DNA from: Flavobacterium lacustre
Lineage (GTDB): Bacteria; Bacteroidota; Bacteroidia; Flavobacteriales; Flavobacteriaceae
Assembly: GCF_027474525.2 (NCBI RefSeq)
Contig: NZ_CP114882.2
Location: forward strand, 2,418,001-2,482,000
DNA: 64,000 bases
Direction: 5' to 3'
Position 1 is the stretch's first letter; every line of letters starts with the position of its first letter. The notes under the pieces were generated by a model that was not told where the DNA came from, did not search any database, and saw only the letters and a list, made by a program, of their open reading frames with translations. A program made the translations under genes and the position numbers. Below are positions 1 through 8,668 of the stretch, one piece after another.

Positions 1-1
1 A

Positions 2-1123
2 ATAGTTTGTTATCCTACCTTTGGCGGAAGTGGCGTTGTAGCTACAGAGTTAGGTCTTGAATTGGCTCGACGCGGACATGAAATTCACTTTATAACCTAT
101 AGTCAGCCCGTACGTTTAGCATTATTAAATCCAAATGTACATTACCACGAGGTGAATGTTCCTGAATATCCTTTATTTCATTATCAGCCCTATGAATTGG
201 CGTTATCCAGCAAATTGGTTGATATGGTTAAACTATATAAAATCGAATTGCTTCATGTGCATTATGCTATTCCACATGCATATGCAGGATATATGGCAAA
301 GCAAATGCTGAAAGATGAAGGAATCAATATTCCGATGGTAACGACGCTTCACGGAACCGATATCACCCTGGTTGGGAATCATCCTTTTTACAAACCTGCG
401 GTAACATTCAGCATCAACAAGTCTGACTTTGTGACTTCGGTTTCCCAAAGTTTAAAAGAAGATACTCTTAAATTGTTCAATATTAAAAATGAAATTCAGG
501 TTATTCCTAATTTTATTGAATTAGAAAAAGAGGAAAAAGATCTTCATAAGCCTTGTCAGCGTTCGGTTATGGCAAATGAAAATGAACGTATTATAACACA
601 CATCAGTAATTTTAGAAAAGTAAAACGAATTCCGGATGTTATCAAAATATTTTATAACATTCAAAAAGAAATTCCAGCTAAATTAATGATGGTGGGTGAT
701 GGTCCTGAAAAAGAAAAAGCAGAATATTTATGTCAGGAATTAGGGATATTAGACAAAGTGATTTTCTTTGGTAACAGTAATGAAATTGATAAAATATTAG
801 GATTAACAGATTTATTTCTGTTACCATCTGAAACAGAAAGTTTTGGTTTGGCTGCTCTTGAAGCTATGGCTTGTGGCGTTCCTGTGATTTCGAGTAATTC
901 AGGAGGTTTACCGGAAGTGAATTTTGATGGAATTTCAGGATATTTAAGTGATGTAGGAAATACGGATGAAATGGCTCAGAATGCACTAAAGATTCTAAAA
1001 GAAGATGCTGTTCTTTCAAAATTTAAATCGAATGCCTTAGTTGTTGCTCAAAAATTTGATATAAAAAACATTCTGCCTTTGTATGAAGAATTATATCATA
1101 AAGCAATAAACAAATTTGTATAA
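2..1123 (+). CDS. bshA: N-acetyl-alpha-D-glucosaminyl L-malate synthase BshA (5' end missing)
   Basis: GT4-family glycosyltransferase that joins GlcNAc from UDP-GlcNAc to L-malate, the first step of bacillithiol synthesis in the cytoplasm. The frame is open from base 2, so the start lies outside the window; a TTG at 62 is internal, because the residues before it already give the conserved GGSGVVATELG donor loop. Further family marks are HGTDITLVG, the SNFRKVKR segment at the start of the C-terminal Rossmann half, and the EX7E-type motif ESFGLAALE followed by MACGVPVIS. About 373 codons are visible, close to the full family length (about 375-380), so only a few residues are missing. A lipoprotein gene follows after 21 bases on the same strand. 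Confidence 0.93.
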   Translation: MVCYPTFGGSGVVATELGLELARRGHEIHFITYSQPVRLALLNPNVHYHEVNVPEYPLFHYQPYELALSSKLVDMVKLYKIELLHVHYAIPHAYAGYMAKQMLKDEGINIPMVTTLHGTDITLVGNHPFYKPAVTFSINKSDFVTSVSQSLKEDTLKLFNIKNEIQVIPNFIELEKEEKDLHKPCQRSVMANENERIITHISNFRKVKRIPDVIKIFYNIQKEIPAKLMMVGDGPEKEKAEYLCQELGILDKVIFFGNSNEIDKILGLTDLFLLPSETESFGLAALEAMACGVPVISSNSGGLPEVNFDGISGYLSDVGNTDEMAQNALKILKEDAVLSKFKSNALVVAQKFDIKNILPLYEELYHKAINKFV

Positions 1124-1144
1124 TTACTCTTTAAATAATTAAAA

Positions 1145-1573
1145 ATGAAGAAAGGACTTTTATTCGGATTGAGTTTAATTTTGTTCTCATGTGGTGTTTC
1201 CTCTACCAAAAATTCGGAGAAATTACCTTTGTTTGAAGTTCTGACACAACAATCGGATGGTGGTGCCAGTATTCGTTTTTTTGAAATTCTGACAGAACCT
1301 AATGAAGTGAAAATGTTAGAAAATGATGCCAGTTTAAAGAATAAAATAAAGCCGACAGATATTGAGCATTCCAATTTTATTGTTTTAAATATGGGAGAAA
1401 AAACATCCGGCGGCTATACAATAGGAATTGAAAGTGCTTTAGAAACTGATAAAAATATCATTGTAACCATAAAAGAAACAATACCTGAATCCGGAAGTAT
1501 GGTAACTCAAGCTTTTACAAATCCTTTTTGTGTGGTCAGAATAAATTCTAAAAAAGAAATCATCATAAAATAA
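1145..1573 (+). CDS. PrcB-like C-terminal domain lipoprotein
   Basis: 142-residue protein with a lipoprotein signal (hydrophobic residues 4-15, then FSCG, cysteine at 16), so probably anchored in an envelope membrane. The C-terminal half has the pattern of the PrcB_C domain: a NFIVLNMGEKTSGGY strand-turn with the TGGY-like TSGGY, then a Pro-rich stretch and a final strand (FCVVRINSKKEI). PrcB is a partner of a surface protease in Treponema; the role here is unknown. It lies 21 bases after bshA and could share its transcript, ending at the hairpin just downstream. Family assignment is by pattern recognition only. Confidence 0.7.
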   Translation: MKKGLLFGLSLILFSCGVSSTKNSEKLPLFEVLTQQSDGGASIRFFEILTEPNEVKMLENDASLKNKIKPTDIEHSNFIVLNMGEKTSGGYTIGIESALETDKNIIVTIKETIPESGSMVTQAFTNPFCVVRINSKKEIIIK

Positions 1574-1608
1574 AAAATCCCGTCATAATCAATATGACGG
1601 GATTTTTT
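1572..1608. terminator. Bidirectional Rho-independent terminator
   Basis: Perfect 8-bp GC-rich stem (1579-1586 with 1594-1601, CCCGTCAT/ATGACGGG), 7-base loop, flanked by an A run on the left and a T run on the right. It can therefore stop transcription from both sides; it sits between two convergent genes. Confidence 0.9.
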
Positions 1609-1624
1609 ATTGTTTTCAATTTAA

Positions 1625-2134
1625 TTAGAACTGAAATTTAACTGCTAACGCAATATCTGATCCGTAGTGATTGTCGTAATAATCACTTCCGCCAATTTCT
1701 GGTCTGAAATCCAAAGAAATCAATAAAGGAATATCAAAATTGTACTCAATACCAATATCTCCGGCTGCAAAAGCAAAAGTTTCATTATTGTAGTTTGAAT
1801 TGTCATAATAATCTCTATTATAAGTACCTAAACCACCACCTATACCAGCGTACCAGTTGAATCCACCGTCAATATTCCAAACCCATTGGTATAAACCAGT
1901 TAATTTGATAGCATTGTCATCGAAATCATTATTGTTGTAGTTATTTCTATTTCTCCAACCTAAATCTAATTCAAGACGATTGTCATTAGATAGAGCTCTT
2001 TGGTATGATATTTCAGTACCAAAACCGCCACTGTCACCAAAACGAAGACCTAAAGCATTTTTTGAAATTGTTTGTGCTTGTGCTGTAAATGCTAATCCAA
2101 TTAACATAAAAGCTGATAAAATAATTTTTTTCAT
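1625..2134 (-). CDS. Small outer-membrane beta-barrel protein
   Basis: 169-residue protein with a clear Sec signal (MKKIILSAFMLIGLAFTAQAQ, predicted cleavage after AQA). The mature part alternates polar and hydrophobic residues, is rich in Tyr, Asn, Asp and Gly, and ends in Phe (VKFQF), as expected for an eight-stranded barrel of the OmpW/OmpX size class. Repeated YNNN/YDN turns suggest surface loops. The function is unknown; such proteins are often annotated simply as outer membrane beta-barrel protein. Transcribed alone, with a -7 like element upstream (2157-2164) and a strong terminator downstream. Confidence 0.8.
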   Translation of the reverse strand: MKKIILSAFMLIGLAFTAQAQTISKNALGLRFGDSGGFGTEISYQRALSNDNRLELDLGWRNRNNYNNNDFDDNAIKLTGLYQWVWNIDGGFNWYAGIGGGLGTYNRDYYDNSNYNNETFAFAAGDIGIEYNFDIPLLISLDFRPEIGGSDYYDNHYGSDIALAVKFQF

Positions 2135-2156
2135 AAAGGGGTTTTTTTTATTACTG

Positions 2157-2164
2157 CAAACTTA
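2157..2164 (-). promoter_or_regulatory. -7 element of the beta-barrel gene
   Basis: On the minus strand this reads TAAGTTTG, matching the Bacteroidetes TAnnTTTG element, 22 bases before the start codon at 2134. No TTG was found at the usual distance upstream. Confidence 0.5.
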
Positions 2165-2575
2165 GAACTATTGTAAACGTAAAAATTATACAATAATTGG
2201 AAAAAGTTATATAATTCACACTTATATGATTTCTAAAAAAGGTTTTATTTGTGTTTTTTATTTTTAAGTCATTGTAAAATAATTGTTTAATTCGTTGTGC
2301 TTTTGTGGTTTAAAAAGTAAACCTTTTAATAAAAAGATCAGAATTTACTACTTGGTTGCAAAGTTCTTTGTCTTGACTTCCATAAGTTTCAAGTGCGCAT
2401 CTGTAAGGATAACCAATTCAAATTATTTTTTTTTCAATGTAATTTAATTTCAAGTTTTACAAATTAATAGCATTATTGTTAATTGAAATTAAACTATAAG
2501 TTAAGGAATTGACGGAAATAGTGCTAAATAGTGAATAATGATGAAAAGTTTATCTTGAAATTTCGGTTTAAACTT
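2165..2575. other. Long AT-rich intergenic region
   Basis: No convincing gene. It separates two divergent genes and holds only promoter elements at its ends and a weak 6-bp hairpin (2307-2323). An upstream extension of the aroC frame, starting with GTG at 2531, runs into this region but is judged non-coding because it overlaps the aroC promoter. Confidence 0.5.
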
Positions 2576-2604
2576 TTGAACTTTAAACTAAAATGGTACT
2601 TTTG
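2576..2604 (+). promoter_or_regulatory. aroC promoter
   Basis: TTG at 2576-2578, 18 bases, then TACTTTTG at 2597-2604: a near-consensus Bacteroidetes promoter. Transcription would start near 2610, leaving a very short leader before ATG 2621, and so decides against the longer frame starting at 2531. Confidence 0.75.
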
Positions 2605-2620
2605 TTCAAAACAAATCACA

Positions 2621-3682
2621 ATGGCAGGAAATAGCTACGGAACACTATTTAGAATAACTACTTTTGGCGAATCTCACGGAGAAGCATTAGGCGGAATAAT
2701 TGATGGCTGTCCATCAGGAATAACTTTAGATTTAGAAGCTATTCAACAAGAAATGTCAAGAAGAAAACCAGGACAATCCGCTATCGTTACGCAACGAAAA
2801 GAACCAGATGATGTACAATTTTTATCTGGAATTTTTGAAGGAAAAACGACAGGAACTCCAATTGGTTTCATCATACCCAATACCAATCAAAAATCAGACG
2901 ATTACTCTCATATCAAAGATAATTACAGACCGAGTCATGCTGATTATGTTTATGAAAAAAAATATGGCGTTCGCGATTATCGTGGCGGTGGACGCAGTTC
3001 TGCCAGAGAAACTGCCAGTAGAGTAGTTGCCGGAGCAGTTGCAAAGCAAATGTTACCGGATATTAAAATAAACGCCTACGTTTCCTCGGTTGGACCTATT
3101 TATTTAGAAAAACCATACCAAGAATTAGATTTTTCTAAAACCGAAAGTAATCCTGTTCGTTGTCCGGATGAAGAATCTGCTGCAATAATGGAAGATTATA
3201 TTCGTGATATTCGTAAACAAGGTGATACTGTAGGAGGAACCGTAACATGTGTAATTCAAAACGTACCAATTGGCTTGGGAGAACCTGTTTTTGATAAATT
3301 ACATGCTGAACTTGGTAAAGCAATGCTTTCAATAAATGCCGTAAAAGGATTTGAATTCGGAAGTGGATTTTGTGGATCTAAGATGAAAGGAAGTGAACAT
3401 AATGATTTGTACAATCCTGATGGAACGACAAAAACAAACCTTTCAGGCGGAATTCAAGGCGGAATCAGTAATGGAATGGATATTTATTTTCGTGTGGCTT
3501 TCAAGCCTGTGGCAACAATTATGCAAAAACAAGAATCATTAGATAACCAAGGAAATATCACCGAGATGACCGGAAAAGGGCGTCATGATCCATGTGTAGT
3601 TCCACGTGCAGTTCCTATTGTAGAAGCCATGGCAGCTATAGTTTTAGCTGATTTCTATTTGATAAACAAGACCTATGTCTAA
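2621..3682 (+). CDS. aroC: Chorismate synthase
   Basis: 353-residue cytoplasmic enzyme that turns 5-enolpyruvylshikimate-3-phosphate into chorismate with reduced FMN, the last common step to aromatic amino acids and folate. Signature stretches are present: [18 protein letters not shown] at the N terminus, the [15 protein letters not shown] region (here [15 protein letters not shown]), and [10 protein letters not shown] plus [17 protein letters not shown] near the C terminus. The length fits the family (about 350-360). ATG 2621 is chosen because it gives the usual N terminus and lies just after a good promoter; an in-frame GTG 90 bases upstream would lie before that promoter. Confidence 0.97.
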   Translation: MAGNSYGTLFRITTFGESHGEALGGIIDGCPSGITLDLEAIQQEMSRRKPGQSAIVTQRKEPDDVQFLSGIFEGKTTGTPIGFIIPNTNQKSDDYSHIKDNYRPSHADYVYEKKYGVRDYRGGGRSSARETASRVVAGAVAKQMLPDIKINAYVSSVGPIYLEKPYQELDFSKTESNPVRCPDEESAAIMEDYIRDIRKQGDTVGGTVTCVIQNVPIGLGEPVFDKLHAELGKAMLSINAVKGFEFGSGFCGSKMKGSEHNDLYNPDGTTKTNLSGGIQGGISNGMDIYFRVAFKPVATIMQKQESLDNQGNITEMTGKGRHDPCVVPRAVPIVEAMAAIVLADFYLINKTYV

Positions 3683-3788
3683 TTTTTACGAACTATTTCT
3701 GTAGCGTAATGCAAATTAAGTTCACGCAACTTCTTTTAAAAACAGAAACTAAGGAACTAATCACGGTTAAAACAAAATCACCAATATA

Positions 3789-5066
3789 ATGACGCAAGCA
3801 GAAACAAAAAAACAATCTTTTTTCTCAGGCTTAACAGGACAAATTTTGGTAGCAATGCTTCTTGGAGCTGTCTTAGGAATTATTATTCATAATTCTGTTG
3901 GGACAGAAGTTGCACAATCTTTTAGTTCTAAAATAAAAATGCTGGCTACCGTTTTTATACGATTGGTTCAAATGATTATTTCGCCTTTAGTATTTACTAC
4001 ACTTGTTGTTGGTATTGCTAAATTAGGAGACATAAAGGCAGTAGGAAGAATTGGCGGTAAAGCATTAGGATGGTTTTTTACAGCATCATTTATATCCTTA
4101 TTATTAGGAATGTTTTTCGTGAATTTATTAGAACCTGGAGTTGGTCTTAATTTATCTAACGTTGATTTGACCACAGCATCTGAGGTAACTGCCAAAACAC
4201 AAAGCTTGTCTTTTGAAAATTTCATTGAGCACATTGTTCCCAAAAGTATTGTAGAAGCAATGGCTACCAATGAAATTTTACAAATTGTAATATTTTCTAT
4301 TTTCTTTGGTTTGGCTGCGGCTTCCTTAGGCGATTATGTAAAACCAGTAATAAATGCCTTAGATAAAACATCACATATTGTTCTTAAAATGGTAAACTAT
4401 GTAATGAAGTTTGCTCCAATTGGTGTTTTTGGTGCTATTGCAGGCGTTTTTGCAGTTAGAGATTTTCAAGAATTGGCGATAACATATTTCAAATTCTTTG
4501 GTTCTTTTTTAATCGGAATTTCATCACTTTGGGTATTTTTAATACTTGTAGGTTATATTTTTCTGAAAAGTAGAATGACCGTATTGCTCAAAAGAATTGT
4601 TAGCCCGTTGATTATTGCTTTTGGAACAACAAGCAGTGAAGCAGTTTTTCCAAAACTTACGGAAGAATTAGAACGTTTTGGAATTAAAGACAGAATAGTT
4701 TCTTTTATGTTGCCGTTGGGATATTCTTTCAATTTAGATGGAAGTATGATGTACATGACTTTTGCAAGTATTTTTATAGCACAAGCGTATGGAATTCATT
4801 TAGATATGGGAACGCAGATGACCATGCTTTTAGTTTTAATGCTCACCAGTAAAGGAATTGCCGGAGTACCAAGAGCCAGTTTAGTTGTTGTAGCTGCAAC
4901 CTGTGGTATGTTTGATATTCCTATTGAAGGTATTGCTTTGATTTTGCCAATCGATCATTTTTGTGATATGTTTCGCAGTGCAACAAATGTTTTAGGAAAC
5001 GCTTTAGCAACATCAGTTGTGGGGCAATGGGAAGGTGATGATGAGATTGAAACCGCAGTAAAATAG
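3789..5066 (+). CDS. Dicarboxylate/amino acid:cation (Na+ or H+) symporter
   Basis: 425-residue inner-membrane transporter of the DAACS family (GltP/DctA/GltPh fold). About eight membrane helices plus the two hairpin loops are visible. Family marks: serine-rich TTSSEAVFPK near residue 280 (hairpin 1), the cation-binding NLDGSMMYM near 315, and SKGIAGVPRAS near 353 (hairpin 2), followed by a final helix with the conserved DHFCDMFRSATNVLGN segment. It probably takes up glutamate, aspartate or C4-dicarboxylates; the substrate cannot be told from sequence alone. Single gene ending in a strong hairpin terminator. Confidence 0.92.
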   Translation: MTQAETKKQSFFSGLTGQILVAMLLGAVLGIIIHNSVGTEVAQSFSSKIKMLATVFIRLVQMIISPLVFTTLVVGIAKLGDIKAVGRIGGKALGWFFTASFISLLLGMFFVNLLEPGVGLNLSNVDLTTASEVTAKTQSLSFENFIEHIVPKSIVEAMATNEILQIVIFSIFFGLAAASLGDYVKPVINALDKTSHIVLKMVNYVMKFAPIGVFGAIAGVFAVRDFQELAITYFKFFGSFLIGISSLWVFLILVGYIFLKSRMTVLLKRIVSPLIIAFGTTSSEAVFPKLTEELERFGIKDRIVSFMLPLGYSFNLDGSMMYMTFASIFIAQAYGIHLDMGTQMTMLLVLMLTSKGIAGVPRASLVVVAATCGMFDIPIEGIALILPIDHFCDMFRSATNVLGNALATSVVGQWEGDDEIETAVK

Positions 5067-5090
5067 TCTGTCAAAAATAATATTCTATAA

Positions 5091-5123
5091 AAAAAAGAAG
5101 CCTCATTATGAGGCTTCTTTTTT
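5091..5123. terminator. Bidirectional Rho-independent terminator
   Basis: Nine-bp perfect stem GAAGCCTCA/TGAGGCTTC (5097-5105 with 5109-5117), three-base loop, A run before and T run after. It ends the symporter gene and could also serve the small minus-strand frame next to it. Confidence 0.9.
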
Positions 5124-5145
5124 ATTTATTACATTACCCTAAACT

Positions 5146-5349
5146 CTATATAAAGAGAGTTTCATTATCTTGTGAATACATTAAAAACAGTAATGAATTT
5201 TGTAATTTTGTTCCTGATAAATTATTAAATGTTGCTATTTCAAATCTAGGACTAATCAATTGATTTCTCATTTGATATTCTTCATTTTGGTTTTTTTGGG
5301 AATCTTTTAGCGACTGTATTGGTTTTGGGAAATTTTTTGACGTATTCAT
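5146..5349 (-). CDS. Small hypothetical protein
   Basis: 67-residue frame, polar N-terminal half rich in Lys, Gln and Asn, without a signal or membrane segment. It is not recognised. It ends about 20 bases before a bidirectional terminator and lies in a gap between two sure genes, which is the main reason to keep it; no clear promoter was seen upstream. It could be a chance frame. Confidence 0.35.
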   Translation of the reverse strand: MNTSKNFPKPIQSLKDSQKNQNEEYQMRNQLISPRFEIATFNNLSGTKLQNSLLFLMYSQDNETLFI

Positions 5350-5431
5350 AAGATTGGTTTTTTGACGTTATTTTAAATGCCTTTTATTTTTGAGAAATAA
5401 TCAAAGTCGAGTTGAAAATGAGCGATTCAAA

Positions 5432-5478
5432 ATTAAAATCGTTAAACCATATGTTTAGTAGGGTTTAACGATTTTAAT
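5432..5478. repeat. 17-bp perfect inverted repeat downstream of hsp20
   Basis: 5432-5448 pairs perfectly with 5462-5478 around a 13-base loop; the arms contain ATCGTTAAACC and its complement. It lies just after the hsp20 stop codon in the direction of transcription, so it probably acts as a terminator or mRNA-end hairpin, although no long T run follows. Confidence 0.6.
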
Positions 5479-5519
5479 CGAAAATTAAATTGTTATAAAT
5501 AATTTAATTTCACGATTTT

Positions 5520-5978
5520 CTATTTGATTGCTATTTTTTTAGTTGTTTTTCTTTTACCGCCTTCTTTTTTAGCGATATCTATATGAAGAATACCATCTTT
5601 ATAATTGGCTTCAATTTTACTTTCATCAATATATTCAGGTAGAGAAAATGATCTGAAGAAAGATTGATAATTGAATTCTTTACGGATGTAGTTGTCTTTT
5701 TTTCTGGTTTCTTCTTTTTCTTCTTCTTTTTCAGAAGAGATAAGAAGGGTATTATTGTCAATTTCAACTTTGAAATCTTCTTTTTTCATTCCAGGAGCTG
5801 CTAACTCAATTTTTAAGTGATCATCTGTTTCTTTTAAATTTACAGATGGCAAATTGCTTCCTATGGATGAAAAATTTCTATCTGTCCAATCAAAAACATC
5901 TTTTGTGAAAAGATCATCAAAAAAAGTGTTTACAGGTACTAACGGGAATAAGCCGTTTCTTTTAACTAATGTTTCCAT
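5520..5978 (-). CDS. Hsp20/alpha-crystallin family small heat shock protein
   Basis: 152-residue cytoplasmic holdase chaperone. The N terminus (residues 1-40) is short and hydrophobic with FFDDLF, typical of Bacteroidetes Hsp20. The alpha-crystallin domain runs from about 45 to 140, starting PSVNLKETDDHLKIELAAPGMKKEDFKVEID and including the Lys/Glu-rich loop and the A-x-x-x-n-G-I/V-L motif (here EANYKDGILHIDIAK). A short basic tail follows. Probably stress-induced; no CIRCE-like element was found upstream. Monocistronic, with a long inverted repeat downstream. Confidence 0.95.
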   Translation of the reverse strand: METLVKRNGLFPLVPVNTFFDDLFTKDVFDWTDRNFSSIGSNLPSVNLKETDDHLKIELAAPGMKKEDFKVEIDNNTLLISSEKEEEKEETRKKDNYIRKEFNYQSFFRSFSLPEYIDESKIEANYKDGILHIDIAKKEGGKRKTTKKIAIK

Positions 5979-6157
5979 AATTTTTAAATTAAATTGTTGA
6001 TAATTAATTGTTTAACAAATTTAATTAAGTTGTTTGTTCATGGAGTCTGAATTAACATATAAATCGTTGTAAATAAGTATATTAACGATTAATAACGTTT
6101 TTGAAAACAGAAGCTAAAAGGAATTTCTTACACCCGATATTTAGAGCTAAAAGTTAG

Positions 6158-7411
6158 TTAATACCAACGCTTTTTATTTTGTTTTGATGCGTTTGATTTT
6201 CTTGATTTATGCGCACCGCCACTTCGGTTTGAATTGTTTTTTTGGGCAGGAGCGCCACCTTCAGGACTTCCGGAATGCCAAGGGTAAGGATGATCAATAA
6301 CAGTTTTTACATCCACTTTTATGAGTTTTTGGATGTCTTTCCAATAGGCATGTTCGTCCTTGCTACAAAATGAAATAGCAATTCCGCCGTTTCCGGCACG
6401 ACCGGTTCTCCCAATTCGATGCACATAAGTTTCCGGAATATTTGGTAAATCAAAGTTGATGACAAAAGGCAATTGATCAATATCAATTCCACGAGCCGCA
6501 ATATCGGTAGCAACTAATACTCCAACTTCTTTGTTTTTGAAAGCATCTAAAACGCGTTGTCGGGCATTTTGTGATTTGTCACCATGAATAGCTTCGGCTG
6601 CGATATTATTTTTGCGTAATGCTTTTACAACATTATCAGCTCCGTGTTTGGTTCTTGAAAAGACTAAAACATCAGTCAGATTTTCATTTTTTATTAAATG
6701 ATATAACAAATTTCTTTTTTCTGTTTTTTCAACAAAATAAAGGCGCTGTTCAACGTTTTCAGCAGTTGAGGATACTGGAGAAACGGTCACGGTTGCTGGA
6801 TCACTTAAGAACATTTCTGCAAGTTCTCTGATAGCAATTGGCATTGTTGCAGAGAAAAAGAGTGTTTGTCTGTTTTTTGGTGTAAGCTTTACAATTTTTT
6901 TGACATCATTTACAAATCCCATGTCCAGCATTTGGTCTGCTTCGTCAAGAACTAATGTGTGTAAATGATCTAAATCTATAAAGCCTTGTTTGTGTAAATC
7001 TAACAATCTTCCCGGAGTTGCAATCAAGATGTCGACTCCGTTTCTTAAAGTGTCCACTTGAGGATTTTGTGAAACACCCCCAAAAATAGTCAATTGAGTT
7101 AGGTTGGTATATTTGCCATAAGTATCAAAACTTTGTCCAATTTGAACCGCTAATTCTCGGGTTGGAGTGACTACTAAGGCACGGATTTGTTTGGCTTTTT
7201 TTGAGGAACCTACAATTCGGTGTAATTGATGTATTATAGGAATAGCGAATGCGGCAGTTTTACCTGTTCCTGTTTGTGCGCAACCTATCAGATCTCTTCC
7301 GGCTAAAACGAGTGGAATTGATTGTTCTTGAATAGGGGTTGGACTGATATAGCCTTGTTCAAATACGGCTTTTTGGATACTTTTAGAAAGTGATAAATCT
7401 TCGAATAACAT
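6158..7411 (-). CDS. DEAD-box ATP-dependent RNA helicase (RhlE-like)
   Basis: 417-residue RNA helicase with both RecA-like domains. Motifs in order: aromatic plus Q motif (GYISPTPIQ, residues 20-28), Walker A AQTGTGKT (45-52), PTRELA (83-88), GG, TPGR, DEAD (156-159), SAT (187-189), then ARGIDI and HRIGRTGR in domain 2. A Gly/Ser/Asn/Lys-rich basic tail of about 40 residues follows, typical of RhlE/CsdA-like proteins that bind structured RNA (ribosome assembly or cold adaptation). A TATCTTTG element (7457-7464, minus strand) lies about 45 bases before the start. Which paralogue this is cannot be fixed from sequence. Confidence 0.95.
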   Translation of the reverse strand: MLFEDLSLSKSIQKAVFEQGYISPTPIQEQSIPLVLAGRDLIGCAQTGTGKTAAFAIPIIHQLHRIVGSSKKAKQIRALVVTPTRELAVQIGQSFDTYGKYTNLTQLTIFGGVSQNPQVDTLRNGVDILIATPGRLLDLHKQGFIDLDHLHTLVLDEADQMLDMGFVNDVKKIVKLTPKNRQTLFFSATMPIAIRELAEMFLSDPATVTVSPVSSTAENVEQRLYFVEKTEKRNLLYHLIKNENLTDVLVFSRTKHGADNVVKALRKNNIAAEAIHGDKSQNARQRVLDAFKNKEVGVLVATDIAARGIDIDQLPFVINFDLPNIPETYVHRIGRTGRAGNGGIAISFCSKDEHAYWKDIQKLIKVDVKTVIDHPYPWHSGSPEGGAPAQKNNSNRSGGAHKSRKSNASKQNKKRWY

Positions 7412-7456
7412 ATTTTTGATATTAGATATCTTGTATTAGGTACACAGATAGTTTGG

Positions 7457-7464
7457 CAAAGATA
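7457..7464 (-). promoter_or_regulatory. -7 element of the DEAD-box helicase gene
   Basis: Reads TATCTTTG on the minus strand, matching TAnnTTTG; predicted leader about 40 bases. No clear -33 TTG. Confidence 0.45.
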
Positions 7465-7547
7465 GTATTATTATTTTTGATGGTTGATTATGTGAATTTT
7501 CTCTTTTTAATTAAAGACAATCCCTTGTAAAAGTGATCGGTTCTAAA

Positions 7548-8579
7548 TTATTCGTGATTTGATTTTATGAAATCAGTTACTAAATGACCAATTAATTTCC
7601 CGATTAAGTGATTGTTTTTATCTTCACCTAAATCTGGTGCTCCCTCACAAATATGTAAATAAGTGGCGTTTTTATTTTTGGCAAAAAAGGATACAAATTG
7701 ACGGAGTTCTTCTACCGAAAAGCCACTTAAAGTCATAGCACTACTGGCAATATTTGGAATAGCATCCAAATCTATTTCTATACCAAAAGGATCTGTATTG
7801 ACAAATTCCATTGCTTGAACCATTTCCTGATGAAAGACTTTTTCTTTTCGAATGTTGATGCTGTCATAGGTTACATAACGCACTCGGTCTTCAATTTTTT
7901 TGAGGATATCCAACACGCTTTTTGAAGTGTAATTTTCGTGTAAGCCAAAGACAAAATATTTTTTTAAAAAACCTTCTTCATAAGCATATGAAAAACCGTT
8001 TCCGCTGTGACGACCTTCTAAAATTCTAAAATCAGAATGAGCATCAAAATTAATGGCGTTTATGGATTTTCCTTTGGCAAGAGCCGCACCTTTTATATTT
8101 CCGTAAGAATTATTATGGCCACCACCAATAACGATAGGTATTTTCCCCAGTTTTATAATATTAAAAATGATATGAGAAACATCTTTATCTATTTTTTCTA
8201 CTAACTGACTCAATTTTGAACGATCATCGATATCATTAAAATCCAGATGTTCTACTTCTTTCATTTCTTGACAAACATTCAATTGTCCCAAAACAATGAT
8301 TTGGCTTCCTTTACAAAAACGATTGTGTTGAATATTGGCAATCCCTTTTATGGCACTATCCCAAGCCGAAGCTGCTCCGGGTCTTCCAAAATTAGCTCTG
8401 ATACCAATATCTTCCGGAATTCCGAGTAAAACATATTTTGCTTCACACGTTTTCAGGAATTCGATAGGATTAGTATCTTTTGGAACCGTTATCATTTTCT
8501 CTCCAAATTTTATTTCACCACTTCTATGGTTTGTAATTTTCGCAAGATCATTAATCGTAAACGGTATAAGCTTTTCCAT
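7548..8579 (-). CDS. hutG: Formimidoylglutamase-like ureohydrolase
   Basis: 343-residue member of the arginase/agmatinase/formimidoylglutamase family, which hydrolyses C-N bonds with two Mn ions. Metal-binding motifs are visible: GGGH (152-155), NFDAHSD (177-183) and DLDAI near 267. HutG, which releases formamide from N-formimidoylglutamate in histidine degradation, is favoured over arginase because hutI lies about 1 kb away on the same strand and because flavobacterial formimidoylglutamases have this long N terminus. The frame is open to 8615, but ATG 8579 is preferred since a TATTTTTG promoter element lies between the two. The neighbouring coiled-coil gene is divergent. Confidence 0.8.
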   Translation of the reverse strand: MEKLIPFTINDLAKITNHRSGEIKFGEKMITVPKDTNPIEFLKTCEAKYVLLGIPEDIGIRANFGRPGAASAWDSAIKGIANIQHNRFCKGSQIIVLGQLNVCQEMKEVEHLDFNDIDDRSKLSQLVEKIDKDVSHIIFNIIKLGKIPIVIGGGHNNSYGNIKGAALAKGKSINAINFDAHSDFRILEGRHSGNGFSYAYEEGFLKKYFVFGLHENYTSKSVLDILKKIEDRVRYVTYDSINIRKEKVFHQEMVQAMEFVNTDPFGIEIDLDAIPNIASSAMTLSGFSVEELRQFVSFFAKNKNATYLHICEGAPDLGEDKNNHLIGKLIGHLVTDFIKSNHE

Positions 8580-8592
8580 AAAAAAATTTTTC

Positions 8593-8600
8593 CAAAAATA
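8593..8600 (-). promoter_or_regulatory. -7 element of hutG
   Basis: TATTTTTG on the minus strand, 13 bases before ATG 8579; it lies inside the longer open frame and so decides the start. Confidence 0.55.
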
Positions 8601-8642
8601 ATATATTTGTGTCAAGTTACGTTACTACCTTATATTTATTAT

Positions 8643-8650
8643 TAAATTTG
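8643..8650 (+). promoter_or_regulatory. -7 element of the coiled-coil protein gene
   Basis: TAAATTTG, 18 bases before ATG 8669, matching TAnnTTTG. It is divergent from the hutG promoter 43 bases away. Confidence 0.5.
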
Positions 8651-8668
8651 TAAAAAAAAATTTAACCG

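Noticed and set aside
2531-2620. GTG start 30 codons upstream for aroC
   Set aside because: It lies before the consensus promoter (2576-2604) and gives a Lys/Phe-rich N terminus not seen in chorismate synthases.
7548-8579. Arginase or agmatinase in place of formimidoylglutamase
   Set aside because: Motifs are shared by the whole family; nearby hutI tips the call to HutG, though the evidence is contextual.
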